Positions 28,697 to 39,666 of a stretch of 58,295 nt of DNA are shown here, one piece after another; position 1 is the stretch's first letter, and each line of letters opens with the position of its first letter. The notes under the pieces are model-generated. The model made no database searches. It had not been told where the DNA came from and worked only from the letters and a program-made list of their open reading frames with translations. The position numbers and the translations under genes are program-made. The DNA lies in assembly GCF_001399975.1 (NCBI RefSeq), contig NZ_LKBD01000031.1:1-58295 (forward strand). The letters are read 5' to 3'. The stretch is from Pseudoalteromonas sp. P1-9. Its GTDB lineage: Bacteria > Pseudomonadota > Gammaproteobacteria > Enterobacterales > Alteromonadaceae.

Positions 28697-28960
28697 TTAA
28701 AACTTTGGAATGTCTATTTCGATATCTTCAACTGGTGTTGCGCAACACAATAAAATCTCACCTTTACGAACAAATGCCAACGGTTCCTTTTGGTAGTCGA
28801 CTTTGCCACTGACTAGCTTACAGCGGCAGGCACCACAAAACCCTTCACGGCAGTGAAATTGTGTTTGGATTTTATTTTTTTCTAAGAAGGTGAGTAGATT
28901 TGGCTGATCAGAGTCGAATTCAAGACTCTGATCAGTATTTACAACAGTAACTTTGCTCAT
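28697..28960 (-). CDS. yfaE: 2Fe-2S ferredoxin YfaE, diferric-tyrosyl radical cofactor maintenance
   Basis: Small plant-type ferredoxin that in E. coli supplies electrons to rebuild the NrdB radical cofactor. Cluster cysteines are in FHCREGFCGACRCKL (near residues 36-50) and LLCC near 70-74. 87 residues. The ATG at 28960 overlaps the nrdB stop by one base (TGATG), so synthesis is coupled to nrdB; an alternative TTG one codon earlier is less likely. Last gene of nrdA-nrdB-yfaE. Confidence 0.92.
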   Translation of the reverse strand: MSKVTVVNTDQSLEFDSDQPNLLTFLEKNKIQTQFHCREGFCGACRCKLVSGKVDYQKEPLAFVRKGEILLCCATPVEDIEIDIPKF

Positions 28961-30090
28961 CAAAGATCAAAGTCACCAAAGTCAGAAGCATTTACTTCTG
29001 AATCAATTTGACCGACAAGGTAAGAACTAATTTCAGCTTCTTGTGGTGCTACCTGTACGTTATCTGAAACTAACCACGCGTTGATCCAAGGAATTGGGTT
29101 TGAGCTGGTTTCAAATACAGTTGGTAAACCAACAGCTGCCATACGTACATTTGTGATGTATTCAACATATTGGCAAAGAATGTCTTTGTTTAAGCCAATC
29201 ATTGAGCCGTCTTTGAATAAGTATTCTGCCCATTCTTTTTCTTGCTCTGCTGCCTTGGTGAACATCGCAATCGATTCTTCGCGGCATTGCGCTGCAACAA
29301 TCGCCATTTCAGGATCGTCATCACCTTCTTGCATAATGTTTAGAATGTGCTGTGTACCTGATAAGTGAAGGGCTTCATCACGTGCGATAAGCTTGATGAT
29401 TTTCGCATTACCTTCCATCAATTCACGCTCTGCAAACGCAAACGAACAAGCAAAACTAACATAGAAGCGGATTGCTTCTAAAATGTTTACTGACATGATG
29501 CAAAGGTACAGTTTCTTTTTAAGATCGAATAAGTTGATCTTTACTTCTTCACCGTTAATTTGGTGTTTGCCTTCACCGTATTCGTTGTAAATCGTCGTTA
29601 AGCTGATTAGTTCATCGTAGTAACGCGTAACTTCTTCTGCGCGCTCTGCAATTTTTTCATTGGTAACAATGTCGTCAAAAATCAGTTCTGGCTGTTTTGT
29701 TACGTTGCGAATAATGTGGGTGTACGAACGGCTGTGAATTGTCTCACTGAACGCCCACGTTTCAATCCAAGTTTCAAGTTCTGGAATTGATACGATAGGG
29801 AGTAACGCAACATTTGGTGAACGACCTTGTACACTATCAAGTAATGTTTGGTATTTTAAGTTGCTCAAGAAAATGTGCTTTTCGTGTTCTGGTAAACCTT
29901 CGAAGTCGATGCGGTCTTTGCTTACGTCAACTTCTTCTGGACGCCAGAAGAACGAAAGTTGCTTTTCAATTAGCTTTTCAAAAATAGGGTGCTTTTGTTG
30001 ATCATAGCGCGAAACATTAACAGTTTGTCCAAAGAACATAGGTTCTTTTAGTTGGTCATTATGCTCGCGACTAAATGTTGAATACGACAT
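28960..30090 (-). CDS. nrdB: Ribonucleoside-diphosphate reductase class Ia, beta subunit
   Basis: Houses the di-iron tyrosyl radical used by NrdA. Characteristic: the iron ligands and radical tyrosine in [18 protein letters not shown] (near 112-129), [19 protein letters not shown] near 205-223, and [14 protein letters not shown] near 234-247 with the ExxH ligands. 376 residues, like E. coli NrdB. It ends [11 protein letters not shown]; the acidic/aromatic C-terminal tail docks onto NrdA. It is separated from nrdA by 64 bases that hold a strong hairpin. Confidence 0.97.
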   Translation of the reverse strand: MSYSTFSREHNDQLKEPMFFGQTVNVSRYDQQKHPIFEKLIEKQLSFFWRPEEVDVSKDRIDFEGLPEHEKHIFLSNLKYQTLLDSVQGRSPNVALLPIVSIPELETWIETWAFSETIHSRSYTHIIRNVTKQPELIFDDIVTNEKIAERAEEVTRYYDELISLTTIYNEYGEGKHQINGEEVKINLFDLKKKLYLCIMSVNILEAIRFYVSFACSFAFAERELMEGNAKIIKLIARDEALHLSGTQHILNIMQEGDDDPEMAIVAAQCREESIAMFTKAAEQEKEWAEYLFKDGSMIGLNKDILCQYVEYITNVRMAAVGLPTVFETSSNPIPWINAWLVSDNVQVAPQEAEISSYLVGQIDSEVNASDFGDFDL

Positions 30091-30119
30091 ATTATTATTA
30101 ACTCTAGAGAAAACAAACT

Positions 30120-30149
30120 AGCGGGCAAAGAGTGTATACTTTGCCCGCT
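30120..30149 (-). other. Strong stem-loop between nrdA and nrdB
   Basis: AGCGGGCAAAG / CTTTGCCCGCT, 11 perfect base pairs around an 8-base loop, followed on the minus strand by AGTTTGTTTTC. It lies between the nrdA stop and the nrdB start. It could partly terminate transcription or stabilise one part of the mRNA, setting the NrdA:NrdB ratio. Function inferred. Confidence 0.7.
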
Positions 30150-30154
30150 GGGAT

Positions 30155-32440
30155 TTAGATTTTACACGCGCCGCCTGCACAGCCGTCATCTTCAGGCTCT
30201 GGCTTAAGCTCGTCCTGTGAATCCGATGCACCATCACGGGTGTTGTGGTAGTAAAGTGTTTTAACACCAAGTTTGTATGCAGTCAGTAAATCCTTAAGCA
30301 ATAGCTTCATTGGAACTTTACCGCCTTCAAACTTATTTGGATCATAATTCGTGTTAGCAGAAATGGTTTGGTCGATAAACTTCTGCATAATACCCACTAA
30401 TTGCAAGTAACCATCGTTGCTTGGAATATCCCAAAGTAACTCGTATGCATCTTGTAAACGTTCGTACTCTGGAACAACTTGCTTTAAGATACCGTCTTTA
30501 CTCGCTTTAACACTGATGTGTCCACGCGGTGGCTCAATACCATTGGTTGCGTTAGAGATTTGCGATGACGTTTCTGATGGCATTAGCGCAGATAACGTTG
30601 AGTTACGCATACCGTGTTTAACAATGCTGTCGCGTAGGCTATCCCAATCAAGGTGCAATTGCTCATTACATACCGCATCAAGATCTTTCTTGTAGGTATC
30701 AATTGGCATAATGCCTTTTGCATACGTTGTTTCGTTAAACTTAGGACATGCGCCTTTTTCTTTAGCAAGTTCATTTGACGCTTTCATTAAGTAATATTGA
30801 ATTGCTTCAAATGTACGGTGAGTTAACGCGTTTGCTGATCCGTCTGAATATTTAACACCGTTTTTCGCAAGGTAATAAGCGTAGTTAATTACACCAATAC
30901 CTAACGTACGACGACCCATAGTTGCGTTATATGCAGCCGGTACAGGGTAATCTTGATAATCGAGTAAGTTATCTAGTGCACGTACAGCAAGTTCTGCTAA
31001 TTCGTCTAATTCATCAAGTGATTTAATCGCACCTAGGTTGAACGCAGAAAGCGTACACAGCGCAATTTCACCTTCTTCGTCCATTACGTGTTTTAATGGC
31101 TTAGTAGGAAGCGCAATTTCTAGACACAGGTTAGACTGACGAATTGGTGCTACTTTTGAATCAAACGGGCTATGAGTATTTGTGTGGTCTACGTTTTGTA
31201 GGTAAATACGACCTGTGCTCGCACGCTCTTGGGCAAACATAGAGAATAATTCAATCGCTTTAATACGTTTTTTACGAATTGATTCATCTTGTTCGTATTG
31301 TACGTATAAGCGCTCGAACTCATCTTGATCTTCAAAGAACGCATCGTAAAGACCAGGCACATCTGACGGGCTAAACAGCGTGATGTAATCGTCTTTAATT
31401 AAGCGCGAATACATTACTTTGTTAAATTGAACGCCGTAATCTAAGTGACGAACACGGTTGTCATCAACACCACGGTTGTTTTTAAGCACCAGTAGATTTT
31501 CAACTTCTAAGTGCCATAACGGATAGAATAGTGTTGCTGCGCCACCACGCACACCGCCTTGTGAACAGCTTTTAACTGCCGTTTGGAAGTGCTTGTAGAA
31601 CGGAATACAGCCAGTGTGAAATGCTTCACCGCTGCGAATTGGGCTACCTAGTGCGCGAATTCGGCCTGCGTTAATACCAATACCAGCACGTTGGCTTACG
31701 TATTTTACAATCGACGATGACGTTGCATTAATTGAATCTAGGCTATCGTCACATTCAATCAGTACGCATGAACTGAATTGACGCGTAGGCGTACGAACAC
31801 CCGCCATAATTGGCGTTGGTAACGAGATCTTAAACGTCGATGTTGCATCATAAAAACGTTTTACATAGTCTAAACGCGTGTCTTTCGGATATTTTGAGAA
31901 TAGACATGCTGCCACTAAAATATAAAGGAACTGCGCGCTTTCATAAATCTCACCGGTAACACGGTTTTGCACAAGGTATTTACCTTCTAACTGCTTAACG
32001 GCAGCATAGCTGAAGGTAAGATCACGAGAATGATCAATATACGCGTCAAGCTCTTCAATTTCCTGCAGGCTATAGTCAGCAAGTAGATGTGGATCATACT
32101 TGTTCATTTCAACCATCTTAACCATATGATCATACAGTTTAGGTGGCTCAAATTTACCATAGGCTTTCTTACGCAAATGGAAAATTGCCAAACGCGCAGC
32201 AAGATACTGATAATCCGGTGTTTCTTTCGAAATTAGATCAGCTGCAGCTTTGATAATGGTTTCGTGAATATCTTCTGTACGGATACCGTCGTAAAACTGA
32301 ATATGTGATTTTAGTTCTACTTGCGATACAGATACGTTATTTAGGCCTTCTGCTGCCCATGCAATAACGCGGTGAATTTTGTCTAGGTCAAGCGGTTCCT
32401 TGCGACCGTCACGTTTACTGACTGAAAGCTCTTGGTTCAT
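30155..32440 (-). CDS. nrdA: Ribonucleoside-diphosphate reductase class Ia, alpha subunit
   Basis: Reduces NDPs to dNDPs. N-terminal ATP-cone (about 1-95, SVSKRDGRKEPLDLDKIHRVI), catalytic barrel with QFSSCVLIECDDSLDSI, the NLCLEIALPT motif, and the C-terminal redox pair in GCAGGACKI. Start ATG at 32440 gives 761 residues, the E. coli length; an in-frame TTG eight codons upstream is open but less likely. Presence of the full ATP cone predicts dATP feedback inhibition. First gene of the operon; NrdR-like boxes lie 130-180 bases upstream. Confidence 0.97.
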   Translation of the reverse strand: MNQELSVSKRDGRKEPLDLDKIHRVIAWAAEGLNNVSVSQVELKSHIQFYDGIRTEDIHETIIKAAADLISKETPDYQYLAARLAIFHLRKKAYGKFEPPKLYDHMVKMVEMNKYDPHLLADYSLQEIEELDAYIDHSRDLTFSYAAVKQLEGKYLVQNRVTGEIYESAQFLYILVAACLFSKYPKDTRLDYVKRFYDATSTFKISLPTPIMAGVRTPTRQFSSCVLIECDDSLDSINATSSSIVKYVSQRAGIGINAGRIRALGSPIRSGEAFHTGCIPFYKHFQTAVKSCSQGGVRGGAATLFYPLWHLEVENLLVLKNNRGVDDNRVRHLDYGVQFNKVMYSRLIKDDYITLFSPSDVPGLYDAFFEDQDEFERLYVQYEQDESIRKKRIKAIELFSMFAQERASTGRIYLQNVDHTNTHSPFDSKVAPIRQSNLCLEIALPTKPLKHVMDEEGEIALCTLSAFNLGAIKSLDELDELAELAVRALDNLLDYQDYPVPAAYNATMGRRTLGIGVINYAYYLAKNGVKYSDGSANALTHRTFEAIQYYLMKASNELAKEKGACPKFNETTYAKGIMPIDTYKKDLDAVCNEQLHLDWDSLRDSIVKHGMRNSTLSALMPSETSSQISNATNGIEPPRGHISVKASKDGILKQVVPEYERLQDAYELLWDIPSNDGYLQLVGIMQKFIDQTISANTNYDPNKFEGGKVPMKLLLKDLLTAYKLGVKTLYYHNTRDGASDSQDELKPEPEDDGCAGGACKI

Positions 32441-32573
32441 AGTTATGCCTGCAATTTCCTTCAAACGAGCAAAAAATTTTTATTATGTCGAAATATTAAA
32501 CTGGACTTTTGTCCTATTATTTAAGCGCACGGCTCAGGCGAAATTACCACTAGTGCTCGTTTTTCGCTTAGCT

Positions 32574-32587
32574 ACTAGATATGGTGT
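32574..32587. promoter_or_regulatory. NrdR-like box 1 upstream of nrdA
   Basis: On the minus strand ACACCATATCTAGT, close to the NrdR consensus ACACWATATMTWGT. It pairs with a second box 31 bases away. Lies 134 bases before the nrdA start. Confidence 0.65.
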
Positions 32588-32604
32588 CGCCATCACAGAT
32601 GATC

Positions 32605-32618
32605 ACAAGATAGAGGGG
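32605..32618. promoter_or_regulatory. NrdR-like box 2 upstream of nrdA
   Basis: ACAAGATAGAGGGG on the plus strand matches 11 of 14 positions of the reverse consensus ACAAGATATAGTGT. Its start is exactly 31 bp from box 1, the spacing known for paired NrdR boxes. Confidence 0.55.
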
Positions 32619-32819
32619 TATGCGTCTTTTTTCAAGGCCTAGAAAAGCGAGATAATTTGTGATCAATTTTTTACTAACTAGTCTGTTAGCATCCACTAAC
32701 TTGTTAAGTAAAGTGTGTTTAGTCTATGTGAAAAAACAACGAAAAAAATACGATAAAAAAAAATATTTAAAATTTATTTGTTGCAAATTCACAAGGTATT
32801 GTTTTTGGGTCCGAGATTA

Positions 32820-32847
32820 AATTAACCACTATATCTAGTGGTTAATT
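32820..32847. promoter_or_regulatory. 28-bp dyad between the HAD phosphatase gene and nrdA
   Basis: AATTAACCACTA-TATC-TAGTGGTTAATT: 12-bp arms, with the phosphatase stop codon (32842-32844) inside. The centre CCACTATATCTAGTGG fits an NrdR box core. A T-run follows on the plus strand and TTTAATC on the minus strand, so it may instead be a terminator for the phosphatase gene. A related ACTAGATATATGG lies at 32860-32872 in the coding end. The 200 bases between this dyad and the NrdR pair are very AT-rich, with no gene. Confidence 0.5.
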
Positions 32848-33516
32848 TTTATCATAGCAACTAGATATATGGTTAAGCAGTGAGCAGGCGTTGGTAAAAC
32901 TTAAGTCAGATTGCCAGCTTGAAACAGGGTTGCCATTTAAATATCCCCAAAGCGCCGAAGCTGTTTTCATCCCCGCAGATTTGCCAGCAATGATATCGCG
33001 CTCATCGTCACCGATATAAATGCAACATTTAGGGTCAACCTTCATTAATTCACAGCTGTAAAGCAATGGTTCAGGGTAGGGCTTGGCGCGTTCAAGTGTG
33101 TCACCCGATACAATATTTTTGCAGTTTGCAAATTGTGTTATTTGCGCAACAAGGGGATTAGTTAAGTGCTTTGGTTTATTTGTCACAATCGACCAAGGAA
33201 CTGCGTGCTCATCTAAAAACGTAATTAGTGGCACAATACCTTGGTAAAAACTGCTTTTACACCATAAATTGTTTGCGTAAAAAGTAAGAAACGCTTCTTT
33301 TAAATGTGTTTGTTCGTCGTTTGAGAAATGTTGCCATTCATCACCAAAACCAAGTTTGAGTAATGCAAGCGTACCGTTAGAGGCCTGCGTACGATATGTT
33401 TCTGCACTTACCGTCGGTTTATTATGTTTGGCCAACACAAAGTTAAGCGCAGCACCTAAATCATCCGCACTGTCGATTAAGGTGCCATCTAAATCAAACA
33501 ATACTGCTTGATACAT
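32842..33516 (-). CDS. HAD-family phosphatase (Gph/MupP-like)
   Basis: Haloacid dehalogenase phosphatase with nucleophile motif LFDLDGTLIDSADDLG (residues 6-21), motif II in IVTNKPKHLT near 114-123, and YIGDDERDIIAG near 165-176 for metal binding. 224 residues with the small helical cap. Sequence alone fits phosphoglycolate phosphatase. The position directly after ubiG is the one occupied in Pseudomonas by MupP (N-acetylmuramic acid 6-phosphate phosphatase), so that role is possible. It starts 1 base after the ubiG stop and is probably co-transcribed with it. Confidence 0.85.
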   Translation of the reverse strand: MYQAVLFDLDGTLIDSADDLGAALNFVLAKHNKPTVSAETYRTQASNGTLALLKLGFGDEWQHFSNDEQTHLKEAFLTFYANNLWCKSSFYQGIVPLITFLDEHAVPWSIVTNKPKHLTNPLVAQITQFANCKNIVSGDTLERAKPYPEPLLYSCELMKVDPKCCIYIGDDERDIIAGKSAGMKTASALWGYLNGNPVSSWQSDLSFTNACSLLNHISSCYDKN

Positions 33517-33517
33517 T

Positions 33518-34228
33518 TTATGCTAACTTTTCGAAATGGATCATATAGTTAACTGATACATCATTAGTTAGACTATAAGTTTGACCAAGTGGATTGTAAC
33601 TTAACCCCTTCATAATGCGCGCTTTAAGGCCGTATTTTTCAGCCCAATTAATCAAAGTCGCAGGCTTGATGAATTTGTCGTGGTCGTGCGTGCCTTTTGG
33701 CACAATCTTAAGTAAGTGCTCGGCACCGACAATGGCAAATAAATACCCTTTAAGTGTTTTATTAAGCGTTGACATAAATACATGACCACCAGGCTTCACC
33801 AATGTTGCCAATGATGCGATTACCGATTCAGGATCCGGTACATGCTCAAGCATTTCCATACACGTAACAACATCAAATTGCTGAGGGTTTTGCTCGGCAA
33901 ACGCTTCAGCGGTCACTTTTTCATAGTTAAGGGAAACACCCACTTCTAATGCATGTAATTTAGCAACATTTAAGGGCTCTTCACCCATATCAATACCCGT
34001 CACTTGCGCGCTTAGCTTAGCCATACTTTCAGCTAAAATACCGCCACCGCAGCCAACATCTAATACATTTTTTGAGAAAATGCCTTGGCTATATAAGTTA
34101 ATAAAGTCTAAACGAAGCGGGTTTATTTCGTGTAGCGGTTTAAATTCGCCATTAAGATCCCACCAACGGTCGGCCATGGCTTCAAATTTTGCAATTTCAC
34201 TTGCATCTACATTTTGTTGAACGGTCAT
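33518..34228 (-). CDS. ubiG: Ubiquinone biosynthesis O-methyltransferase
   Basis: Carries out both O-methylation steps of ubiquinone synthesis. SAM-binding [18 protein letters not shown] near 59-76, [19 protein letters not shown] near 24-42 (a UbiG hallmark), [12 protein letters not shown] near 125-136 and [21 protein letters not shown] near 159-179. The ATG at 34228 (236 residues) is preferred over one three codons upstream, because a GGA is properly spaced only for the former. Divergent from gyrA. Confidence 0.95.
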   Translation of the reverse strand: MTVQQNVDASEIAKFEAMADRWWDLNGEFKPLHEINPLRLDFINLYSQGIFSKNVLDVGCGGGILAESMAKLSAQVTGIDMGEEPLNVAKLHALEVGVSLNYEKVTAEAFAEQNPQQFDVVTCMEMLEHVPDPESVIASLATLVKPGGHVFMSTLNKTLKGYLFAIVGAEHLLKIVPKGTHDHDKFIKPATLINWAEKYGLKARIMKGLSYNPLGQTYSLTNDVSVNYMIHFEKLA

Positions 34229-34382
34229 AAAAAGCATCCAGAGTGATTTGAGGGCATTATAAAGGGATTTTTTATAAAAAGACTACCGCTTACAACCTGT
34301 AAATAATGATTTTTTGTGTTAGCATGCTTTGGTTATAAAAATAATAACTGAATTAATACACGATTGAAGGAAGAGAAATCGG

Positions 34383-37079
34383 ATGACAGATCTCGCCAAT
34401 GAAATCCTTCCAATCAATATTGAAGATGAATTAAAAAATTCATACCTCGATTATGCCATGAGCGTAATTGTAGGACGTGCGCTTCCTGATGTACGAGATG
34501 GTTTAAAACCAGTTCATCGCCGCGTACTTTTCGCAATGAATGAACTCAATAATGATTGGAACAAACCTTATAAAAAGTCTGCACGTGTTGTAGGTGACGT
34601 AATCGGTAAATATCACCCACACGGTGATAGCGCAGTTTACGATACGATTGTACGTATGGCTCAGCCGTTCTCACTTCGTTACATGTTAGTTGATGGTCAA
34701 GGCAACTTCGGTTCGGTAGACGGCGACAGCGCTGCTGCGATGCGTTATACCGAAGTACGTATGGCAAAGATCGCGCACCAGTTATTAGCGGACCTTGAAA
34801 AAGAGACGGTTGACTACGTAGACAACTACGACGGCACCGAGAAAATACCTGCCGTTTTACCAACGCGTGTTCCTGCATTACTTGTTAACGGTTCATCAGG
34901 TATCGCGGTTGGTATGGCAACCAACATTCCGCCACACAATTTATCTGAGGTAATTAACGGCTGTTTAGCGGTTATTGAAAATCCAGAAATTCAAATTGAA
35001 GAGCTGATCGATTATATCCCAGGTCCTGATTTCCCAACAGCGGGTATCATCAGCGGCAAAAAAGGTATCGAGCAAGCGTATAAAACTGGCCGTGGTAAAG
35101 TTTATATCCGCGCCAAAGCAGAAGTTGAAGTTAACGAAAAAACGGGTAAAGAAACAATTATTGTTCACGAAATCCCGTACCAAGTTAACAAAGCACGCTT
35201 AATTGAAAAGATTGCTGAACTTGTTAAAGACAAGAAAATTGAAGGCATTAGTGCACTGCGTGATGAGTCTGATAAAGACGGTATGCGTATTGTTGTCGAA
35301 ATTAAACGCGGTGAAGTAGGCGAAGTTGTTTTAAACAACCTGTATGCACAAACACAAATGCAAACAGTGTTCGGTATGAACATGGTTGCGCTAGATAATG
35401 GTCAACCTAAATTACTTAACCTAAAAGAAATGCTTGAAGCATTTGTTACACACCGTCGTGAAGTTGTAACGCGTCGTACAGTATTCGAACTACGTAAAGC
35501 ACGTGACAGAGCGCATACCCTTGAGGGTTTAGCAATCGCTCTTGCGAATATCGACCCAATTATCGAGGTTATTCGCCGTTCGCAAACTCGTGAAGAAGCA
35601 AAAATAGCCTTACTTTCTCGTAGCTGGGAACTTGGTAACGTTAAAGGCATGCTTGAAAAAGCAGGTGAAGACGACGTTGCTCGTCCTGAATGGCTTGCAC
35701 CAGATTTAGGTATTCGCGATGGCCAATACTATTTGTCAGAAGCACAAGCAAATGCAATTCTAGACCTACGTTTACATAAGCTAACAGGTTTAGAACACGA
35801 GAAAATCTTAAATGAATATAAAGAACTATTAGATCTAATCGCTGAGCTACTTTTTATTCTTTCTAGCCCTGAGCGTTTAATGGAAGTTATTCGTGAAGAG
35901 CTCGTTGAAATTAAAGAAAACTTTGGCGACGAGCGTCGCACTGAAATTACAGCAGCTGCACACGATATTAGCCTTGAAGACCTAATCAATGAAGAAGACG
36001 TTGTAGTAACGCTGTCTCACGAAGGTTACGTTAAGTATCAACCGCTTTCTGATTACGAAGCGCAGCGTCGTGGCGGTAAAGGTAAATCTGCAACTAAGAT
36101 GAAAGATGAAGATTTCATTGAACGTCTATTAGTTGCAAACACCCACGACACCATTTTATGTTTCTCTACGTCAGGTCGTTTATATTGGCTTAAAGTGTAC
36201 CAGTTACCACTTGCAAGTCGCGCTGCACGTGGTAAGCCAATTGTTAACTTACTACCACTTGAAGCTGATGAGCGTATTACAACTATCTTACCAGTACGCG
36301 AGTATGAAGCAGATAAATATGTATTAATGGCAACAGCGAACGGTACAGTTAAGAAAACACCACTTACGGCATACAGTCGTCAGCGTGCTTCGGGCATTAT
36401 CGCAATCAACCTAAACGAAGGTGATAGCTTGATTGGTGCTGATATCACTGATGGTACAAACGATATTATGCTGTTTACTGATCACGGTAAAGTAGTACGC
36501 TTTAACGAAAAACAACGTGATTCAGAAACTGGGGAAGTTAAACTTGATGCGGAAACCGGCGAAGAGTTATTAGCGTTACGCCCAATGGGCCGTACAGCGA
36601 CAGGTGTACGCGGTATTAAGATGCCAGATGACGTGAAAGTTGTGTCACTTATCGTACCTAAGAACGATGGTCCGGTATTGACGATCACTGAAAATGGTTA
36701 CGGTAAACGTACACTGCTTGAAGATTACCCAGCGAAGAGTCGTGCGACACAAGGTGTTGTATCGATTAAAGTATCTGAGCGTAATGGTAAAGTAGTTGGC
36801 GCGGTGCAAGTTGAAGATAATGATGAAATCATGATTATCTCTAACAAAGGTACATTAGTACGCACCCGTGTTAATGAAGTATCTACCGTTGGTCGTAATA
36901 CACAAGGTGTTATTTTAATTCGTACAGCTGATGACGAACAAGTTGTTGGTTTACAGCGTATCGATGAAATTGAAGAGTCTCAATTCCTTTCTGAAGAAGG
37001 TGAAGATGAAACAGTTTCAAGCGAAAATAATGAAACACCAAATACAGATGAAAATAATTCAGAGCAACCAGCTGAATAG
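34383..37079 (+). CDS. gyrA: DNA gyrase subunit A
   Basis: Cuts and rejoins DNA during negative supercoiling. The winged-helix domain carries [20 protein letters not shown] near residues 80-99; the residues matching E. coli Ser83 and Asp87 are Ser and Asp, i.e. the quinolone-sensitive form. Catalytic Tyr in [10 protein letters not shown] near 120-129. The GyrA box QRRGGKG is near 560-567, followed by the six-bladed C-terminal DNA-wrapping domain (repeated TxxGxxKR-like motifs) and a long acidic tail (about 865-898). 898 residues, normal. Own terminator. Confidence 0.98.
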   Translation: MTDLANEILPINIEDELKNSYLDYAMSVIVGRALPDVRDGLKPVHRRVLFAMNELNNDWNKPYKKSARVVGDVIGKYHPHGDSAVYDTIVRMAQPFSLRYMLVDGQGNFGSVDGDSAAAMRYTEVRMAKIAHQLLADLEKETVDYVDNYDGTEKIPAVLPTRVPALLVNGSSGIAVGMATNIPPHNLSEVINGCLAVIENPEIQIEELIDYIPGPDFPTAGIISGKKGIEQAYKTGRGKVYIRAKAEVEVNEKTGKETIIVHEIPYQVNKARLIEKIAELVKDKKIEGISALRDESDKDGMRIVVEIKRGEVGEVVLNNLYAQTQMQTVFGMNMVALDNGQPKLLNLKEMLEAFVTHRREVVTRRTVFELRKARDRAHTLEGLAIALANIDPIIEVIRRSQTREEAKIALLSRSWELGNVKGMLEKAGEDDVARPEWLAPDLGIRDGQYYLSEAQANAILDLRLHKLTGLEHEKILNEYKELLDLIAELLFILSSPERLMEVIREELVEIKENFGDERRTEITAAAHDISLEDLINEEDVVVTLSHEGYVKYQPLSDYEAQRRGGKGKSATKMKDEDFIERLLVANTHDTILCFSTSGRLYWLKVYQLPLASRAARGKPIVNLLPLEADERITTILPVREYEADKYVLMATANGTVKKTPLTAYSRQRASGIIAINLNEGDSLIGADITDGTNDIMLFTDHGKVVRFNEKQRDSETGEVKLDAETGEELLALRPMGRTATGVRGIKMPDDVKVVSLIVPKNDGPVLTITENGYGKRTLLEDYPAKSRATQGVVSIKVSERNGKVVGAVQVEDNDEIMIISNKGTLVRTRVNEVSTVGRNTQGVILIRTADDEQVVGLQRIDEIEESQFLSEEGEDETVSSENNETPNTDENNSEQPAE

Positions 37080-37143
37080 AAAAAATATTCATCTTTATCA
37101 TGCGGTAATTTGATATTTAATCAGTTACAGTATGAACAATGTT

Positions 37144-37168
37144 AAAAGCGGCTAACAGCCGCTTTTTT
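37144..37168 (+). terminator. Terminator of gyrA
   Basis: AAAAGCGGC-TAACA-GCCGCTTTTTT, a perfect stem with six Ts, 65 bases past gyrA and 34 bases before serC. Confidence 0.88.
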
Positions 37169-37201
37169 GTTTTCTAATTATGTACAAATGAGGTTTTGGG
37201 A

Positions 37202-38281
37202 ATGAGTGTATATAATTTTTGTGCAGGGCCAGCAAGTTTGCCCCGAGCAGTATTAGAAAAAGCGCAAAAAGAGTTTTTAGACTGGCAAGGACTTGGCGTT
37301 AATGTGATGGAAATAAGTCATCGCAGTAGCGAATTTATAGCGCTTGCTGAGCAAAGCGAACGTGATTTACGTGAACTAATGAACATATCTGATGACTATG
37401 CCGTGTTATTTATGCACGGAGGTGGTCGCGGTCAGTTCGCTGCTGTACCGCAGAATCTTCATGTTGCAAACAAACAAGCGGTCTACATCAATAGTGGCAT
37501 TTGGTCTGATGGTGCATTTAGCGAAGCGCAAAAGTTTACCGATGCTATTGAAATTAATGTACGCGATGATAAAAACGGCGAGTTTAATTGCTTAACGTCT
37601 GACCTTTGGCCATTACCGAGCGATGCGTCATACATTCACTATTGCCCAAATGAAACAATTGACGGCATTGAAATTTTTGATACCGTAAAACATCGTGCAC
37701 CAATCGTTGCAGATATGTCTTCAAACATTCTTTCGCGTGAAATTGATGTAAATCAGTTTGACTTAATTTATGCGGGAGCACAGAAAAATATCGGCCCATC
37801 AGGTCTTGCCATTGTTATTGTCAAAAAATCACTGCTTTCACGTGAGGGTACACAGAAACCGAGCATTTTTGATTATGCCTTAGAAGCAAAAAAAGAAAGC
37901 ATGTATAACACGCCGCCAACGTATTCTTGGTATTTAGCTGCGGAAGTTTTTAAATGGTTAAAAGCACAAGGTGGCGTTGCCGCAATAGAACAACAAAATA
38001 TCGAAAAAGCGTCATTACTTTATGATTTTATTGATAATAGCCAGTTTTATAAAAATACCGTTGCGCGTGACTTCCGTTCACAAATGAATGTGCCATTTTG
38101 GCTTAACGATGAATCACTGAACAAAGCCTTTTTAGCAGAGTCGAAACAAGCTGGTTTACTCGCCTTAGAGGGGCACCGTATGGTAGGTGGTATGCGTGCT
38201 AGTATTTACAATGCAATGCCAATCGAAGGCATAAAAGCACTAGTAGACTTCATGCATAAGTTCGAACAGGAGCATAAGTAA
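37202..38281 (+). CDS. serC: Phosphoserine aminotransferase
   Basis: PLP enzyme of serine and pyridoxal phosphate synthesis. [19 protein letters not shown] near the N-terminus, [18 protein letters not shown] near 70-87, and the PLP lysine in [20 protein letters not shown] near 187-206. The ATG at 37202 has GAGG eight bases upstream (359 residues, as expected); an in-frame TTG two codons earlier is not needed. Its TAA overlaps the aroA ATG by one base; serC-aroA is a classic enterobacterial pair. Confidence 0.96.
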   Translation: MSVYNFCAGPASLPRAVLEKAQKEFLDWQGLGVNVMEISHRSSEFIALAEQSERDLRELMNISDDYAVLFMHGGGRGQFAAVPQNLHVANKQAVYINSGIWSDGAFSEAQKFTDAIEINVRDDKNGEFNCLTSDLWPLPSDASYIHYCPNETIDGIEIFDTVKHRAPIVADMSSNILSREIDVNQFDLIYAGAQKNIGPSGLAIVIVKKSLLSREGTQKPSIFDYALEAKKESMYNTPPTYSWYLAAEVFKWLKAQGGVAAIEQQNIEKASLLYDFIDNSQFYKNTVARDFRSQMNVPFWLNDESLNKAFLAESKQAGLLALEGHRMVGGMRASIYNAMPIEGIKALVDFMHKFEQEHK

Positions 38282-39558
38282 TGGAACAGTTACACTTACA
38301 AGCGATTCAGCGTGTAAATGGTGAAGTCGCGTTACCGGGCTCTAAGAGTTTATCTAACCGCATTCTATTATTGGCAGCACTATGTGAGGGCACAACACAA
38401 GTAGTGAATGTTCTCGATAGCGATGATATTCGTCATATGCTTAAAGCGCTCAACGCTATGGGCGTTGAGGTATCGCTAAATGAAGATAAAACAATTGCCC
38501 AAGTTCATGGTAAAGGCGGCAATTTCGAAACGCCTTCTGAGCCACTATTTTTAGGTAATGCAGGTACAGCATTTCGTCCACTTACCGCAGTATTAGCCAC
38601 TTCCAATGGTGAATATGAGCTAATCGGCGAACCTCGCATGGAAGAAAGGCCAATTGGTCACCTTGTTGATGCACTACATGCATTAGATGCAGATATTTGC
38701 TATTTAAAAAATAAAGATTATCCGCCACTTAAAATCGTGGGTAATCAACTAGCCGGTGGTAAAGTAGAAATTGACGGCAGTATTTCGAGCCAATTTTTAA
38801 CAGCACTGTTAATGGCGGCGCCGCTTTTTAAAAACAACACAGAAATCACTATAAAAGGCGAGCTTGTTTCTAAACCCTATATTGATATTACCTTAGGCGT
38901 AATGGCCAAATTTGGTGTTAGTGTTGAAAATAATGATTATCAATCATTTGTAGTGACAGGTAATCAGCAGTATCAATCGCCTGGTCGAATTATGGTTGAA
39001 GGTGACGCGTCAAGTGCGTCTTACTTTGTTGCTGCCGCAGCGATTAATGGCGGCACAATCCGTATTAATGGTGTTGGCGCCGCAAGTGTGCAAGGCGATA
39101 TTGGTTTTGCAAAAGTGATGGAGCAGGTGGGTGCAAAAATCGAATGGCATGACGATTATCTTGTTGTGTCTAAAGGTGACCTTAAGGGCGCAGATATCGA
39201 CGCCAATGCAATCCCAGATGCTGCCATGACGCTTGCAACCGTTGCACTTTTTGCAGAAGGTAAAACAGCGATACGCAACATTTATAACTGGCGAGTAAAA
39301 GAAACGGATCGACTTTATGCGATGGCAACAGAACTTAGAAAGCTCGGTGCAGAGGTGGTAGAAGGGCATGACTTTATTGAAGTAACCCCTACCGATAACA
39401 TTCAACTTGCCGAAATAGATACCTATGATGATCACCGAATTGCCATGTGCTTTTCAATGGTGGCGGTAGGTGGTCATGATGTAATTATCAATGATCCTAA
39501 ATGTACCTATAAAACATTTCCTACCTATTTTGAAACACTTGCAAGTGTGTCGGAATAA
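38281..39558 (+). CDS. aroA: 3-phosphoshikimate 1-carboxyvinyltransferase (EPSP synthase)
   Basis: Transfers enolpyruvyl from PEP to shikimate 3-phosphate. [18 protein letters not shown] near 17-34, [15 protein letters not shown] near 94-108 (Gly-Asn-Ala-Gly-Thr loop of class I enzymes), [14 protein letters not shown] near 119-132, and [19 protein letters not shown] near 339-357. 425 residues, normal. Class I sequence features predict glyphosate sensitivity. Translationally coupled to serC. Confidence 0.97.
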   Translation: MEQLHLQAIQRVNGEVALPGSKSLSNRILLLAALCEGTTQVVNVLDSDDIRHMLKALNAMGVEVSLNEDKTIAQVHGKGGNFETPSEPLFLGNAGTAFRPLTAVLATSNGEYELIGEPRMEERPIGHLVDALHALDADICYLKNKDYPPLKIVGNQLAGGKVEIDGSISSQFLTALLMAAPLFKNNTEITIKGELVSKPYIDITLGVMAKFGVSVENNDYQSFVVTGNQQYQSPGRIMVEGDASSASYFVAAAAINGGTIRINGVGAASVQGDIGFAKVMEQVGAKIEWHDDYLVVSKGDLKGADIDANAIPDAAMTLATVALFAEGKTAIRNIYNWRVKETDRLYAMATELRKLGAEVVEGHDFIEVTPTDNIQLAEIDTYDDHRIAMCFSMVAVGGHDVIINDPKCTYKTFPTYFETLASVSE

Positions 39559-39598
39559 TCGTCTAAAATAGAAATCACAGATTTTTCACCGTAAAGTA

Positions 39599-39627
39599 GC
39601 GATAATTTTTTAATTATCGCGTATACT
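39599..39627 (+). promoter_or_regulatory. Dyad and -10 element upstream of cmk
   Basis: GCGATAATT-TTTT-AATTATCGC (39599-39620) is immediately followed by TATACT (39622-39627), a good -10, 39 bases before the cmk ATG. The dyad overlaps the expected -35 region, so it may bind a regulator or act as the aroA terminator. Function inferred. Confidence 0.45.
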
Positions 39628-39666
39628 GCGCGGCGATTTTAGTTTTGTACATTTTGGGAGGTTGTA

